A DNA stretch of 64,000 bases from Erinaceus europaeus (Eukaryota > Chordata > Mammalia > Eulipotyphla > Erinaceidae): assembly GCF_950295315.1 (NCBI RefSeq), contig NC_080176.1:30032109-30096108 (forward strand). The letters run 5' to 3'. This document shows, in pieces, positions 30,791-41,354 of this stretch. The position numbers and the translations under genes were made by a program. The notes under the pieces are model-generated. The model was not told the DNA's origin. It did no database searches and saw only the letters and a program-made list of their open reading frames with translations. The stretch's first letter is position 1, and each line of letters opens with the position of its first letter.

Positions 30791-31794
30791 AATGGTTGTC
30801 ATGTTAAAAAAAAAGTTTCACAGTCAAATCAGCTGTTGCAAAAAGCAAAATGCTTCCAATTTCTTTGCTTTTTAATTTTTTTTCTCCTTAAAATCAGTTA
30901 AACACCACTCACACCAGGATCCAGCACTGGTTTCAGAGATTAACAAAAAATGGAAAGACATCTTTATTTCTGTCAAAGTCTAATTTTCAGACATTTGAAA
31001 TCATAACTCATGCAAGTGTAAAATGAACACTTGTCAAAGACTTTATTCTACTCGTTAATTACTGAGGGAACTGGAGAGATGTTAAGCCTGGTGTCGAGAT
31101 GTTAAGGAGCCATAGTTTTATAGACAATTAGATGAATGCTACTTGGAGAAAATTCCTCCACCAGACATACCCCCTTTGGTGTCTAGTGGGGCAGTAAGCT
31201 TTAAACATTACTGTTATCTGAAGTCATTCACATCTTTAGTGGGAGAGGTTTGTCTCTCAAGAGAGACCTAAATGTGTGACTTCAGAGACCAGCCCCAATC
31301 CTGGAACTAGCACCTGGTATTTCAGACCAGGGGGCTATAAACAGAGCTCCCAGGACACCCTCCTCAAGTTTAATTCATTCTCTAGAATGGCAATAATACA
31401 GTAATAATAATACAGTAATAATAATAATAATAATACAGGAAGCCTATTTACTCATTAGATCCCTGGGGACAGCCAGATGGCAATGTACCACCATCCCCAG
31501 ATCTTCACATGTTCACGAACCTGGAGATGCCTAGAAGTCCCCTCCTTAAGGCTTTTGTTAAGGTGGTTTCATTACACCACCATCACCAAAGCACTCACTG
31601 GCCATTGGCAAATCAACCCTACTTCAGGCCCCTTTCTACCTCTTATGGGTCAGGTGAAAATATGAAAACTTCTATTTCCAGTTCATTTTGTTTTTCCTGG
31701 TGATCAGCCCCCATTCACAGATGTTGTCCAAATGTCACCTTCATCACCAAAGCAAAATAAGCCATGGACAATCCACACACAGGAAATTCCAAGA
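30791..31794. other. Unique sequence
   Basis: About 1 kb without recent SINEs. Contains an AAT/ACAGT compound microsatellite at about 31389-31438. No exon recognised. Confidence 0.45.
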
Positions 31795-31955
31795 GCAGGA
31801 GCTGGCTGGTGATGCACCTGGTAGAGCACATATCATTCCATGCACGAGTATCTGGGTTCAAGGCCCCGGTCTCTACATACGGGGCTTCATGAGCAGTGGA
31901 ATAGTGCTACAGACCTCTCTTTCTCTGTCTTTCTCTCTCCCTTTATCAAAAATGT
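31795..31955 (+). mobile_element. SINE-A
   Basis: 'ctggtgatgcacctggtaga', 'gagcagtggaatagtgctac' and 'ctctctccctttatcaaaaa'. Confidence 0.85.
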
Positions 31956-32037
31956 TGACGGCCAGATTCAGTGAACTACACTGTGTGGGTACTGATTCCC
32001 AGAGATGGTCTCTGTATCAAAAACAAAGAAAGATAAG

Positions 32038-32245
32038 AAGGAGGAGGAGGAGGAAGAGGAGAAAAGAAATTGCAAGAAAGTACCGAAGTGGCTCACCTGC
32101 AGAGCTTCTGCCTTCTGCATATGTGAGGTCCTAGGAAAGTGATCCTGCCACATGGCATGAAGAAAACAGAGAAAAAAACCAACGGAAATCCATGTATGGT
32201 GGAACTGTGCTCTGATATCTCTCACATATATAAATAAAATACTTG
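32038..32245 (+). mobile_element. GA-rich tract and diverged tRNA-SINE
   Basis: A GGA-rich run (32038-32065) precedes a head-like 'gtggctcacctgcagagctt' and the tail 'atataaataaaatacttgag'. Family uncertain (C/D-like). Confidence 0.55.
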
Positions 32246-32344
32246 AGGAGAAATGCTGAATTTTTTGGGAAGTGTTGAGACAAGAACTCTGGGGTAAAAG
32301 CCTAATAGCTATGAGAAATATATTTTGGGTGCCTAGACAATGCC

Positions 32345-32643
32345 TTATTATTGTTATTACTATTATTATTATTATTATTATTATTACCACCAAGGATATC
32401 ACTGGGGTTTGATGCCAGCATTATGAATCCCCTACTTTTTCTCCCCCCCCCAACATATTTGATAGGACAGGGAGAAATTGAGAGAGGAGGGGGATAGAGT
32501 GGAAGAGAGAAATAGAGACACCTGCAGCCCTGCTTCATCATTCATGAAGCTTCTTCCACCCTGCAGGTAGGAAGCCAGGGCTTGAACCTAGATCCTTGCA
32601 CATGGTAATGTCTGCACACAACCAGGTGCACCACCATTTGGCC
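32345..32643 (-). mobile_element. SINE mosaic (B-type end, A-type head), antisense
   Basis: (ATT)n at about 32345-32385, then 'caccaaggatatcactgggg' (B end), then 'ccaggtgcaccaccatttgg' (A head). Confidence 0.8.
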
Positions 32644-32769
32644 TTCAAGCATTTCTTAACAATCACAACAGCACCATTTCATTACCAGTACTGGGACTCC
32701 TTCTTAAGCCAGAGGCCAAGCTGTTCCCTTGTCAGGGATTTGCAGGTATTGGTTCCACATAACAGTCAG

Positions 32770-33210
32770 TAACTGTATTAGTCAGGTGTCTCTAAAGAAA
32801 CAGAACCAATAGTATATACAGATATAAAGAGAGATTTACTATAGGAATTGACTCACAGGTTTACAGAGACTAGGGGGTCCCACAGTCTGCTGTTAGCAAT
32901 ACCCAGTCAAGATGTTAGTGCAAACCCTGGCTCTCAGGTGTAGGGGGCAAGAACCTGAGAATAAGGGGAGGGAGTGGTGTAAAATCCATCCCAGAGATAG
33001 GAGATGTCCCAGCACAAGCAGGCAGGCAATAAGCAAAAGGAAGGGACTTTTCCTTCTTCCTTTTGTCTCAAGAGATTGGCTGATACCCACACAGACTCTG
33101 AGGGCAAATTTGCTGACTGGGTCTACCTATTTAAGTGTTCATCTCATCCCATTTCAGACACTCTCCCCAACACTCCCAGAATTAATTTGAGTGTCCTGTG
33201 AGACAGCCTT
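32770..33210 (+). mobile_element. Ancient eutherian interspersed repeat
   Basis: 'ctgtattagtcaggtgtctc', 'aaagaaacagaaccaatagt', 'attgactcacaggtttacag' and 'gagatgtcccagcacaagca' match a repeat common in many mammals. I recognise it but cannot name its class with confidence. Confidence 0.6.
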
Positions 33211-33427
33211 AACATAACACTAGCAAGCCTATAATATGGCACCCAGGGAAGACATCGAGTGATGACATCATTTATGTAGCTATTATACTGTATAATATAT
33301 AAATTATACTCCAGGATATGAGAAGATGGGTTCATGCAAAAGTGATATTGTCATAAAAAATAGACTCAGTAACATGATTTTTGAACCCTGGGGATCAGGT
33401 AAGAATCAGAGAACTTAAAAGTTTAGG

Positions 33428-33625
33428 CAAGAGGACCAGACAGTGATGCACTTGGTTAAGTGCACACATTATAATGCGCAAGGACCCTGGTTCAAGGCCC
33501 TAGTCCCCACTTTCATGGAGCAAGCTTCTTGAGCAGTGAAACAGTGCTGCAGTTGTCTCTCTTTCTCTCTTTCTTTCTATCTCCCCCTCTCTCCATAATT
33601 TCGCTCCTGTCAAATACAAGAAAAA
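33428..33625 (+). mobile_element. SINE-A
   Basis: 'gtgatgcacttggttaagtg', 'gtgaaacagtgctgcagttg' and 'ctcctgtcaaatacaagaaa'. Confidence 0.88.
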
Positions 33626-33649
33626 TTAAAATAATGAAAAAAAATGTTT

Positions 33650-33830
33650 AAGTGTAGCTGGGCAAGTGAGGGAAATTTAGGGTTCTGGTGCGTGATGGTG
33701 GATCAGGACCTTATGTTGGGGGTGAGAGAATTTTGCAGACACATATTATGGGAAGATGAGAAATTATGCTATGTATCAACAATTGTAAGCCATTAATTCC
33801 ATTAAATAGAAAAACAAAGTCTCATTTCCA
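33650..33830 (+). mobile_element. L1 3' UTR (tail-1 type), sense
   Basis: 'ggttctggtgcgtgatggtg', 'tgagaaattatgctatgtat' and 'taagccattaattccattaa'. Confidence 0.7.
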
Positions 33831-33889
33831 TTTTAAAAACCAAGGCCTAACCATTTTCTCAGACAATGTTTTTACCCAACTTCATGCTA

Positions 33890-34620
33890 GCTATTAAACT
33901 CAAGCCAAAACCACCATAGCTGTGGGCCCCTAGAAACATATCTAAAATGGACTTCAGAGCTTTCTTCCACCCTAAAATCTTTAATCTCATCTTCTCTGTT
34001 CCAACTTTCTGGTTCCTGTTCATTAACCAATTTGTCTCACTTTATGTCCTGCCCACATTTCAGCCACCAAGTTGCAGATGATACCATGATTCCAACCTGA
34101 CTTCTCTGGGCAGACGACTTCACCAATGTGTCCTGAATCTTCACCTCTCCAGAGCCCTACCTCACTAGGGAAAGACAGAAACAGGCTGCGGGTATGGATC
34201 GACCTTCTGATGCCCAAGTCCAGTGGAGAAGCAGTTACAGAAGCCTACCTCCTACACTCTAAAAATAACTTGGCTCCATACTTCCACTTCTCTCAGGGGG
34301 AAAAGTGATAGGAGGAAGAGAATAAGATGGCTCTGAACTCCAGATCCAGGTCCCAGGGAGAGGACAAAAAGGGGAGAGATATTTGGATGCATCAGTGGGG
34401 TTTTGTGTGTCTTAGAGGGGAAGAGAGGACTGGACCTGGCAAAAAAGGGGGGCAGTTATGTACAAATGTAGACAGATAGTTGTAGAGATAACAATTCACT
34501 TTGTGAGAACAGCAGTGGTTTGCAGTGGAGGGACTTGGGATTCAGAACTCTGGTGGTGAGAATGGTGTGGAATTATACCCTTGTTGACATGTAATTTTGT
34601 AAATCAATATTGAATCAGTG
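33890..34620 (+). mobile_element. Element X, diverged long copy, sense
   Basis: 'cagccaccaagttgcagatg', 'ggtatggatcgaccttctga' and 'cagaactctggtggtgagaa', with about 200 extra bases before the terminus compared with other copies. Confidence 0.78.
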
Positions 34621-36047
34621 TTTATATAGCTGAGGATTCATGAGAAAAATATGAAAAGGCTTTGTCATGTTTTCTTAGATGTCCACAAAGTATAAACACC
34701 AGTAATATTCCAAATCAGTCACTCAAATTAAATTACCCTCAAATTTAATCTCTATTTAAACCCCCATGATCAAATCTCATTCTGATGGTTTTGGGATGAC
34801 AAAGGGGAGAAAAAAATTTTACCAACTCCAAATAAATCTTGGACACATGATGACTTTCATAGGAGGGGCTTGAGAGACAGAATGAAGATGACCTTTGGGA
34901 TCTGAGCATCTTCACAGAGAGAACTCATCAATAGAGAAGGCAGAACTCAAGTTTACCTTTGAGGCAATGGTGCCAGCTGACTCTCCTACTCTTCTCCCGA
35001 CATCCTCTTTGACTGAACTATTTAAGGATGATTGAGGTCCATGTATTGACTTGCTGATAATCTAGGGTTTTCTTTCATGTGCACAGGAGGTGTGCATACT
35101 ATTAATATTTTTTATTAATAATCTGTTTTGTGATTATTTGCTAACCTCTGGAGAACTCAAAGGGGGACAGGTCATTTTCCCCCCAGCCACAACATTAAGC
35201 ATTCTGCTTTGATGCAGTAGGCTGAAAATAGTCTTTGGAATTCTGACTCTGAATTACAGATATAATCTGAAAGCTCAGGATTTACCTCAGATTCTATTCT
35301 TAGACTCATTCCTAATTTTGAGTATTTGGTACAACCCTCTTCCAAGAGCCTCTAAAGCTGACCTTCCAGCTGAAGACACAAATCAGATCTACAGGGACAT
35401 TAAGCAAGCAACAGAAGAAAGCAGGTCCCTCAGTATTATGAAACTGGATGATCCAAGGTCATCCATTACACCAATCAACACTATCGGCATGAAGAGGGAC
35501 ATTCCAATTTGGGGTAGAGTGCGTAACTATTTCACCAAGTTTGACTGCCATCTTCCCTGAGGATAAGATCATGTTATGAATTGTGAGACTACTGACCAAT
35601 CTGCACACCAGGCCAGCAAAGTGTATAACTTCTGAAATATTTGAGTCATGACATTTTAACGATAGAAACTTGACCTGGAGGGAGTTGAAACATCTCTTTT
35701 GATTTGACTATTTCTTTTCCCCCTGTACACATCTCAGGATAATGTTGAATTAATTGAGAGAGCTAGAGCAAACACAAAGAAAATCATTTCCAATGTCTGT
35801 GTTTTCATAAGGGGAGATCTCAAGGCTTCATGATTTCTAGGAGACTTCTTGTAAGTCTGAAATATCATTTCAGATGTAGAAATATACTGACAACATCACC
35901 TTTTTCTCAGTGTAGAATTCATATCTGAGCAAAAACAATTACAGAGATTGAGATGCTTCATTAAGATTGGTCTCCTAAGGAAACTATTTCCTTATCTACT
36001 TAAACAAAGTGACAATATGATGTCTTGTTTTGTTAACAATTTTCATC
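34621..36047. other. Longest recent-repeat-free stretch
   Basis: About 1.4 kb with no SINE, L1 or microsatellite. An 80-codon frame at 35318-35560 is unassigned. Absence of insertions may be chance or may reflect constraint. Confidence 0.5.
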
Positions 36048-36254
36048 TTTTATTATCTTTATTTATTGGATAGAGACAGCCAGAAATTGAGAGGAAGAGG
36101 GAGATAGAGAAAAAGAGAGACCAAGAGGCATCTACAGCCCTGCTTCACCACTCGCAAAGCTTTCTTCCTGCAGGTGGGGCCAGGGTGTTTGAACCCAGGT
36201 CCTTGAGCATGGCAACATGTATGTTCAACTAGGTGTGCCACCACCACCTGGCCC
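36048..36254 (-). mobile_element. SINE-A, antisense
   Basis: 'ctacagccctgcttcaccac' and 'caactaggtgtgccaccacc'. Confidence 0.92.
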
Positions 36255-36334
36255 CAAAATATGATGCCTTAAAATATTTTATTGGCCATATGGTTTTAAG
36301 GTAGCCAATCTTATTTACATTTGTTCTTTGTTGG

Positions 36335-36420
36335 GTTTGTTTTTAAATTTCTTATGTATATATTTTTGATAGAGAAGGAAGTCAAGAGGGAAGGGATAGA
36401 GAGGGAGAGAGAAACAAGCT
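36335..36420 (-). mobile_element. SINE-A 3' fragment, antisense
   Basis: 'ttgatagagaaggaagtcaa' and a GA-rich body only. Confidence 0.65.
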
Positions 36421-36493
36421 CTTCTGTTTTGGGATAATCTCATATTTTAGGACAAATCAATGCTAGTTCTTATAAAGCATAATCTTAACCCAC

Positions 36494-36496
<3 letters not shown>

Positions 36497-36542
<46 letters not shown>

Positions 36543-36550
36543 TGTGTGTA
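36497..36550. repeat. (TG)n dinucleotide repeat
   Basis: About 22 perfect TG units and then an interrupted end. Confidence 0.97.
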
Positions 36551-36719
36551 TGTAGTTGTATTTCTCTTCTGCTAGATTTTATTGCTAGTAGAGCTGTGAT
36601 CACTGGTACTATTTTAGAAGCAGAGTTCACATAGCCAAGTTCACCTTCTCTACTGCACAGTCACAGTTACAAGACTTAACATGCACTCACTCAGATAACC
36701 ACCAATACCCCTGTATTCA

Positions 36720-36925
36720 CAGGGGTCAGGTGGTGGTGCACCTGGTTGAATAAACATCTTACAATGTCCAGGGACCCAGGTTCAAACCCCTGGTCTCCAC
36801 CTGCAGGGGGAAAGCTTTGCAAGTGGTGAAGCAGGGCTGCAGGTGTCTCTCAGTCTCTCTCCCTATCTCCTCTTCCCTCTAGATTTCTGTCTCTATCCAA
36901 TAAATAAATAAAGATAATAAGTTTT
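36720..36925 (+). mobile_element. SINE-A, near-consensus
   Basis: 'ggtggtggtgcacctggttg', 'gtgaagcagggctgcaggtg' and 'ctatccaataaataaataaa'. One of the best-preserved copies. Confidence 0.95.
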
Positions 36926-36989
36926 TTAAGTTATTTAAAAAATAGGTATTCACACATCTCCCACCCAGTCACCTTGCTTCCCTTCTGAA

Positions 36990-37137
36990 ATTTTTATTTA
37001 TGTATTGTGGATACAGAGAGAAATTGGGAGGAAAGACAGAAATAGATAAATGATAAATATAGATAGATAGATAAGATAGATAGATAGATGATAGGCAGAC
37101 AGATGATAGGTATATAGATACATATATAGAGGATAGG

Positions 37138-37179
<42 letters not shown>

Positions 37180-37303
37180 TGCAAAATTGTTTCACATCTT
37201 GTGTAGCTTCTCCACTGCAGGTGGGTTCAGGGTGGGGGTTGAACCTGGGTCCTTGCACACTATAAAGCATGCACTCTATCAAATGCACTACTGCTCAGCT
37301 ACC
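36990..37303 (-). mobile_element. SINE-A with internal GATA expansion
   Basis: The antisense SINE-A ends are intact, but the GA-rich middle (about 37040-37180) has become a (GATA)n array with TAGG and CAGA interruptions. Confidence 0.9.
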
Positions 37304-37309
37304 TTTTAT

Positions 37310-37490
37310 CTTCACCCATAATCTCTGGTAACCACAGATCTGTTTTCTCTCTCTACAGTACTGTATATTCCAAAATGTCATATAAAGGGAATCTTATAGT
37401 ATAAATAGAATCCTACAAGCCATCCCAAGGGGTTTCCCTCCCTTAGTATGATGCATTTGAACTTCATGTGGCTGTAAGTTTACATAATGG
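37310..37490 (-). mobile_element. Old L1M fragment, antisense
   Basis: 'atttctctctctacag' region, 'gtcatataaagggaatctta' and 'gcatttgaacttcatgtggc' follow the classic antisense L1M order. Decayed. Confidence 0.55.
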
Positions 37491-37588
37491 AGGTATAAAC
37501 CCTTTGAGCAATACTCATATGGAGTTTAGGTGGGGGAATCCTTGAACAATGGAGCAAAAATAACTCATTTGAGCCTTATAAAAAGAAG

Positions 37589-37950
37589 TGTTGGTATACT
37601 TCTAAATTCTGCTTCTAAGACCCCTTCTGTTTCATTGCTTTGGTTCCCCTGGCTTGACACTGTGTTCTATTTACATAACCACTGTTAACTAAGCACCCCC
37701 CTGCCTCTGGGACATTGGTTTAATCCTTACTGGTTCATGCTTTTTCCTTCTCCCCGCAGCCTACCCTACATACTTCCTTTTTCCTGACTCTTCCGCCTCA
37801 GGAGAGATGCAGGACAGAATTGTGTTGTGATTAGAAGAGATTAGATTGTTGAACTGCATCCCCACTCATCAATAAAGAGATACTGCTTCCCAGCTCAGCC
37901 ATGAGTCCCTGGTCATCTCTTTCTCCCACCCGCGCGAGGCTAGCTCAACA
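37589..37950 (+). repeat. ERV-2 5' LTR
   Basis: 362 bases, TGTTGG...CAACA with inverted termini. AATAAA at 37871-37876. 'aactaagcacccccctgcct' is identical in both LTRs. No clear TATA box. Confidence 0.96.
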
Positions 37951-37952
37951 AA

Positions 37953-37970
37953 ATGGCGCCTGAACAGGAA
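37953..37970 (+). promoter_or_regulatory. ERV-2 primer-binding site, tRNA-Lys(3)-like
   Basis: 'tggcgcctgaacaggaac' two bases inside the LTR is close to the tRNA-Lys(3) primer site of MMTV-like and lentiviral elements. Confidence 0.88.
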
Positions 37971-38031
37971 CTTGAATCTTGGTTCCACACACATGCAGCA
38001 GACCAAAGGAGACCAGATAAGTAAAGCCGCC

Positions 38032-38136
38032 ATGGCCTGCCTTTCTACTTATGAAGAGGTTTCCAAAAACCTCTATTCTTTCTTCATGAGACAGTTTATC
38101 TGTCCCTGGAACATTTTGCTCTGGGCCACACTTTAG
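38032..38136 (+). pseudogene. ERV-2 34-codon ORF, counterpart of ERV-1
   Basis: ATG in a good context (gccgccatgg). 34 codons ending TAG, same length and stop position as 19139-19243. Shares M-x-x-L-x-x-YEE-x-S-x-x-LYSF-x-M. The second half has diverged. It could be a start of gag truncated in a common ancestor. Confidence 0.6.
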
Positions 38137-38509
38137 TTCCCGCCCACCACCTGCCCGCTGCCCACCCGTCAGAGCCTGCTCGCCACCATGGGGCGCAGGG
38201 CACTGGGCGTGGACTCCCTCCACGCTGCTCGGCTGCCGGGGGCAGGGCAGCAGGCACAGCAGGCAGGGCTGCGGCCCATCCCGGCTCCCACCCCGGGGCG
38301 CCTCAGCCTGTGCCTTCTACATGGCTGGCCCACCCGCCCTCCTGCTATGATGCCTGGGTAGATCCCGGACCCCTTGGTGACCACAGGCTCCCTGTCAGGA
38401 CTTGGCCCCCTGGCCGAGATCCCCAGCACGGCTCTGATGGCAGAGTAGCTGAAATAATCAGACATCCATGCAGTGATCGCACCCCTGCACTTCTTGGAGG
38501 TGAAGATGG
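38137..38509 (+). other. ERV-2 GC-rich block
   Basis: GC-rich block without a counterpart I can align in ERV-1, containing imperfect GCAGG repeats near 38238-38272. A 194-codon minus-strand frame overlaps it but has no recognised motif. Possibly captured host sequence. Confidence 0.5.
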
Positions 38510-39195
38510 GCAAGAGGCCACCGCCAGACAATGCACCGCCCAAAACCAATGATGTGATCTGGCACAACCTAAAGAAACAGATTAACAGACTCCAAAGCTC
38601 ACTCTCTACAGAAAAGTGAAATTCCAGTGGCTGACCTTCCCCATTGAGACAGACATGCAGCATTTCATCCCCTGGTGTTTCATCCGTGGTCATCTGCTTT
38701 GGGCTGACACTTCTATTGGACTTACTGGCACACCTCTTGGACACTTTACACAACTTTACAGCAGTTTCCCTTTACGCTGCTGGGATTCTGAAAGACTGAC
38801 TGCAGCAGTCCATGGACTTTGCAGCCAGCAACCTTGGGGACTCTATAGGCCACACCCCTCCCTTCTTGCTAGGTCCTGCCCACAGAGGCAGGAAACGCCC
38901 TTTGAGGCATGAAGCGCCCCCAGAGGCAAGAGATGCCCACAGAGGCAAGAAACACCCGCTGAGGCATGAAACATCCCCAGAGGCAAGAGATGCCCACAGA
39001 GGCAGGAAACGTCCTTTAGTCTGATTTGCCTTGCCCTTTGAGGCAAGAAATGGCTCCCTCAGGACTCCCCTTAGCATCACACTGGTTCTTACTGCTCTCT
39101 TACTTGTTCCTCCATGTCTTGTGCCAATTCTTTTGAAAATGCCTGTATGATATAGGTTTCTGTTCACCCCACACTCCTGATACTATGGCCATTAG
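38510..39195 (+). other. ERV-2 3' module shared with ERV-1
   Basis: Collinear with ERV-1 21430-22135. Relative to ERV-1 it lacks about 70 bases at 38604 and has an expanded minisatellite. A short frame (about 38471-38617) ends TGA after L-Q-S-S-L-S-T-E-K. Envelope origin cannot be shown. Confidence 0.7.
38879..39011 (+). repeat. 19-bp minisatellite, seven units
   Basis: Seven units of cccacagaggcaggaaacg type. Variants recur in the order A-B-C-A-B-C-A, giving a 57-bp higher-order period (three units, in frame). ERV-1 has one unit at the homologous place. The repeated minus-strand LPLWASLASG peptide is its shadow. Confidence 0.93.
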
Positions 39196-39197
39196 TT

Positions 39198-39214
39198 AAA
39201 AAGAAAGGGGGGAT
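39198..39214 (+). promoter_or_regulatory. ERV-2 polypurine tract
   Basis: 'aaaaagaaaggggggat' immediately before the 3' LTR. Confidence 0.9.
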
Positions 39215-39563
39215 TGTTGGTATGCTTCTAAATTCTGCTTCTAAGACCCCTTCTGTTTCATTATTTTTCTCCCCCCTGCTTGGCACTGTGTTCTATTTAC
39301 ATAACCACTGTTAACTAAGCACCCCCCTGCCTCCGGGACATTGGTTTAATCCTCACTGGTTCGAGCTTTTTCCTTCTCCCCACCCCCTATCCTATGTACT
39401 TCCTTTTTCCTGACTCTTCCACCTCAGGATAGATAAAGACAAGATTGTGATTAGAGATAGCTTAGATTGCGCTGCGTTCTACATGAATAAAGATTGAACT
39501 GCATACCACTCAGCCATGAGTCCCTGGTCGTCTCTCTCTCCTGCCTGGAAAGCTAGCCCAACA
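39215..39563 (+). repeat. ERV-2 3' LTR
   Basis: 349 bases, TGTTGG...CAACA. AATAAA at 39486-39491. Followed by target duplication AAGAAG. Confidence 0.96.
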
Positions 39564-39574
39564 AAGAAGGAGGA

Positions 39575-39930
39575 GGAGTCATTATGGGATATATTCCATG
39601 GGTTACAATTCAGCAGTTGAAAAAAGATTATATTTTCTTTCAGAACAAAATGAATGGAACTAGCCATAATGATACTTAGGGAAGGAAGGAAGGAGAGGAA
39701 AACTATCAGATGATTTCACTCATAAGTGGACTATAGAGAACTGAAACCTATGAACTTGAAAAGAGAAAAAAAATTATATATCTTCAACCCATAGCTATGA
39801 CCTTGGGAGAACTATATGGTTACTATTGAGGGGAGTGGGGACATAGATCTTTGGTGGTGGGTGTGGTATAGAATGATATCTCTATTATCTTATAATCTTA
39901 TAAATCATGATCAAATCACAAATAAAAAAT
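39575..39930 (+). mobile_element. Older L1 ORF2 C-terminus and 3' UTR, sense
   Basis: A decayed MGYNSAVEK block (cf. L1 MEYYSAIKK), then UTR 'tttggtggtgggtgtggtat' and end 'cacaaataaaaaataatcaa'. That UTR end resembles the 3' end of element X. Confidence 0.75.
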
Positions 39931-39949
39931 AATCAAATAAAATAGTCAG

Positions 39950-40165
39950 GTGGACCAGTGAAACAGCTCACTTGTACTGTGAGCAAGTCTGCCATGTGCA
40001 TGACCCAGGCTTGAAGCCAGCTCCCACCACATTGAAGGAGACTTTAGTGTTATTCTCCCCCCCACCCCAGAGGCCACAGGCCAGGTGCGTTTCTCCCACT
40101 CCCTCCCCACTCTTCTGTCAGATCCTCTATCATTCTTTTTCTCACAATAAATAAACAAACAAACA
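39950..40165 (+). mobile_element. SINE-C
   Basis: 'gtgaaacagctcacttgtac', 'gtctgccatgtgcatgaccc' and 'ctcacaataaataaacaaac'. Confidence 0.85.
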
Positions 40166-40169
40166 TTTT

Positions 40170-40714
40170 CAGGAGCTTTGTTTCAAAAATAGCACTGATA
40201 ACTCAACATGATGCTGAGTAATCGATGTTTTCTTATTCCTTCCAACTCAAATTATCTAAGCAAACATCAATTATCAATTAATTAACTCCATTTAGTTTTA
40301 ATTAAAGTCTTTATGTTACCTGAGGATGTTGGGGATTATATCCAAGCCACCATACAACAAAAACCAAAAAATAGTGCTGGGAAAACAGGATTCTGAATTA
40401 CTACTAGATTTTAGTTCAACAATGTTTCCATTTTTCATGACCTTAAATGCTATATAGGAGTAGCTAGTACCCCAGTGTGAGGAGGGAAGAACACTCAGGA
40501 GGAAAAAAAGGATAAAATACTAATGCTCATAAACTGAAGGTAAGACATATAGCTATTATTTTGATTGTCTTGCTTGTTTGTTTTCTGACAGGACCTTGTG
40601 GAGACATCACAGGTATGTTCCCAGTGGACTCTTTTTTTTTTTCTTCAGAGAGATAGAGACAGAGAGAAAAGGTGGGACACCATCTCTCTACCACTGTGAA
40701 ATTTCCCCTTCAAG
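40170..40714. other. AT-rich unique sequence
   Basis: Nothing recognised. Confidence 0.4.
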
Positions 40715-40940
40715 GCCAGGTCATGGTGCACCTGGATAAGCACACATGTTATAATGCACAAGGGCCTGGGTCTGAGCCCCCCATCCCCACCTGCAGGGGG
40801 AAAGCTTTTCAAGTGGTGAAGCAGTGCTGCAGGTGTGTCTCTGTTTCTCTCCCTCTCTGTTGCCTCTTTCCCTCACAATTTCTGACTCTTTCTAATAAAC
40901 AAATAAAGATAAATCAATTTAAAAAAGAAAGAAAGAAAGA
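40715..40940 (+). mobile_element. SINE-A
   Basis: 'tcatggtgcacctggataag', 'gtgaagcagtgctgcaggtg' and a tail ending in (GAAA)n. Confidence 0.9.
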
Positions 40941-41014
40941 AATTTCCCCTTTTGCACAATGCTCCCAGATCCTCACTCATGGTACACTCTACACTCTTAT
41001 CAGGTGAGCTGGTT

Positions 41015-41220
41015 TATTTTACTAGTGGTTAAATAGTGATTTGCAGGATTACAAGATAATAGAGGTATAATTCCCCAGCAGTCCCACCACCCCATCCAAT
41101 GGTAACTACCATAGTTCTCCCAAAGTCATAGTTATGGGATGACTATCTATTTATTCTTTATTTAAGTTCATGTCTGTCAATTCTCTAAATTCCACTTATG
41201 AGAGAAATTATCCCAAAATT
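41015..41220 (-). mobile_element. Older L1 3' end, antisense
   Basis: 'tacaagataatagaggtata', 'taccatagttctcccaaagt' and 'aattctctaaattccactta', homologous to 6590-6740. Confidence 0.72.
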
Positions 41221-41354
41221 GTCCTTTCTTCTTCCTCTTATTTCTCAGATAACTTTAATTTCTCAGTCGTTCTCTGGAATCTCTTCTCTCTCAGTGATGG
41301 TCTGAAAACAAAGAAGGTTCCAGGTTCCAGGGGAACAGGGGCCCAGAGCTCTTT

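Larger units (their letters stand above)
37583..39569 (+). mobile_element. ERV-2: short two-LTR non-autonomous provirus
   Basis: A provirus at 37589-39563 (1975 bases) with perfect 6-bp target duplications AAGAAG at 37583-37588 and 39564-39569. The LTRs (362 and 349 bases) are unrelated to those of ERV-1, and the primer site is a different lysine type. The 1264-base interior has no gag, pro, pol or env frame. It consists of a 34-codon ORF, a GC-rich block, a 19-bp minisatellite and a module shared with ERV-1. LTRs differ noticeably (over 10% with indels, by eye). It must have depended on a helper virus. Confidence 0.95.

Noticed and set aside
38169..38753. 194-codon minus-strand open frame in ERV-2
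   Set aside because: It spans the GC-rich block and the shared module, has no recognisable domain, and the module is not open in ERV-1. GC-rich DNA gives long frames by chance.
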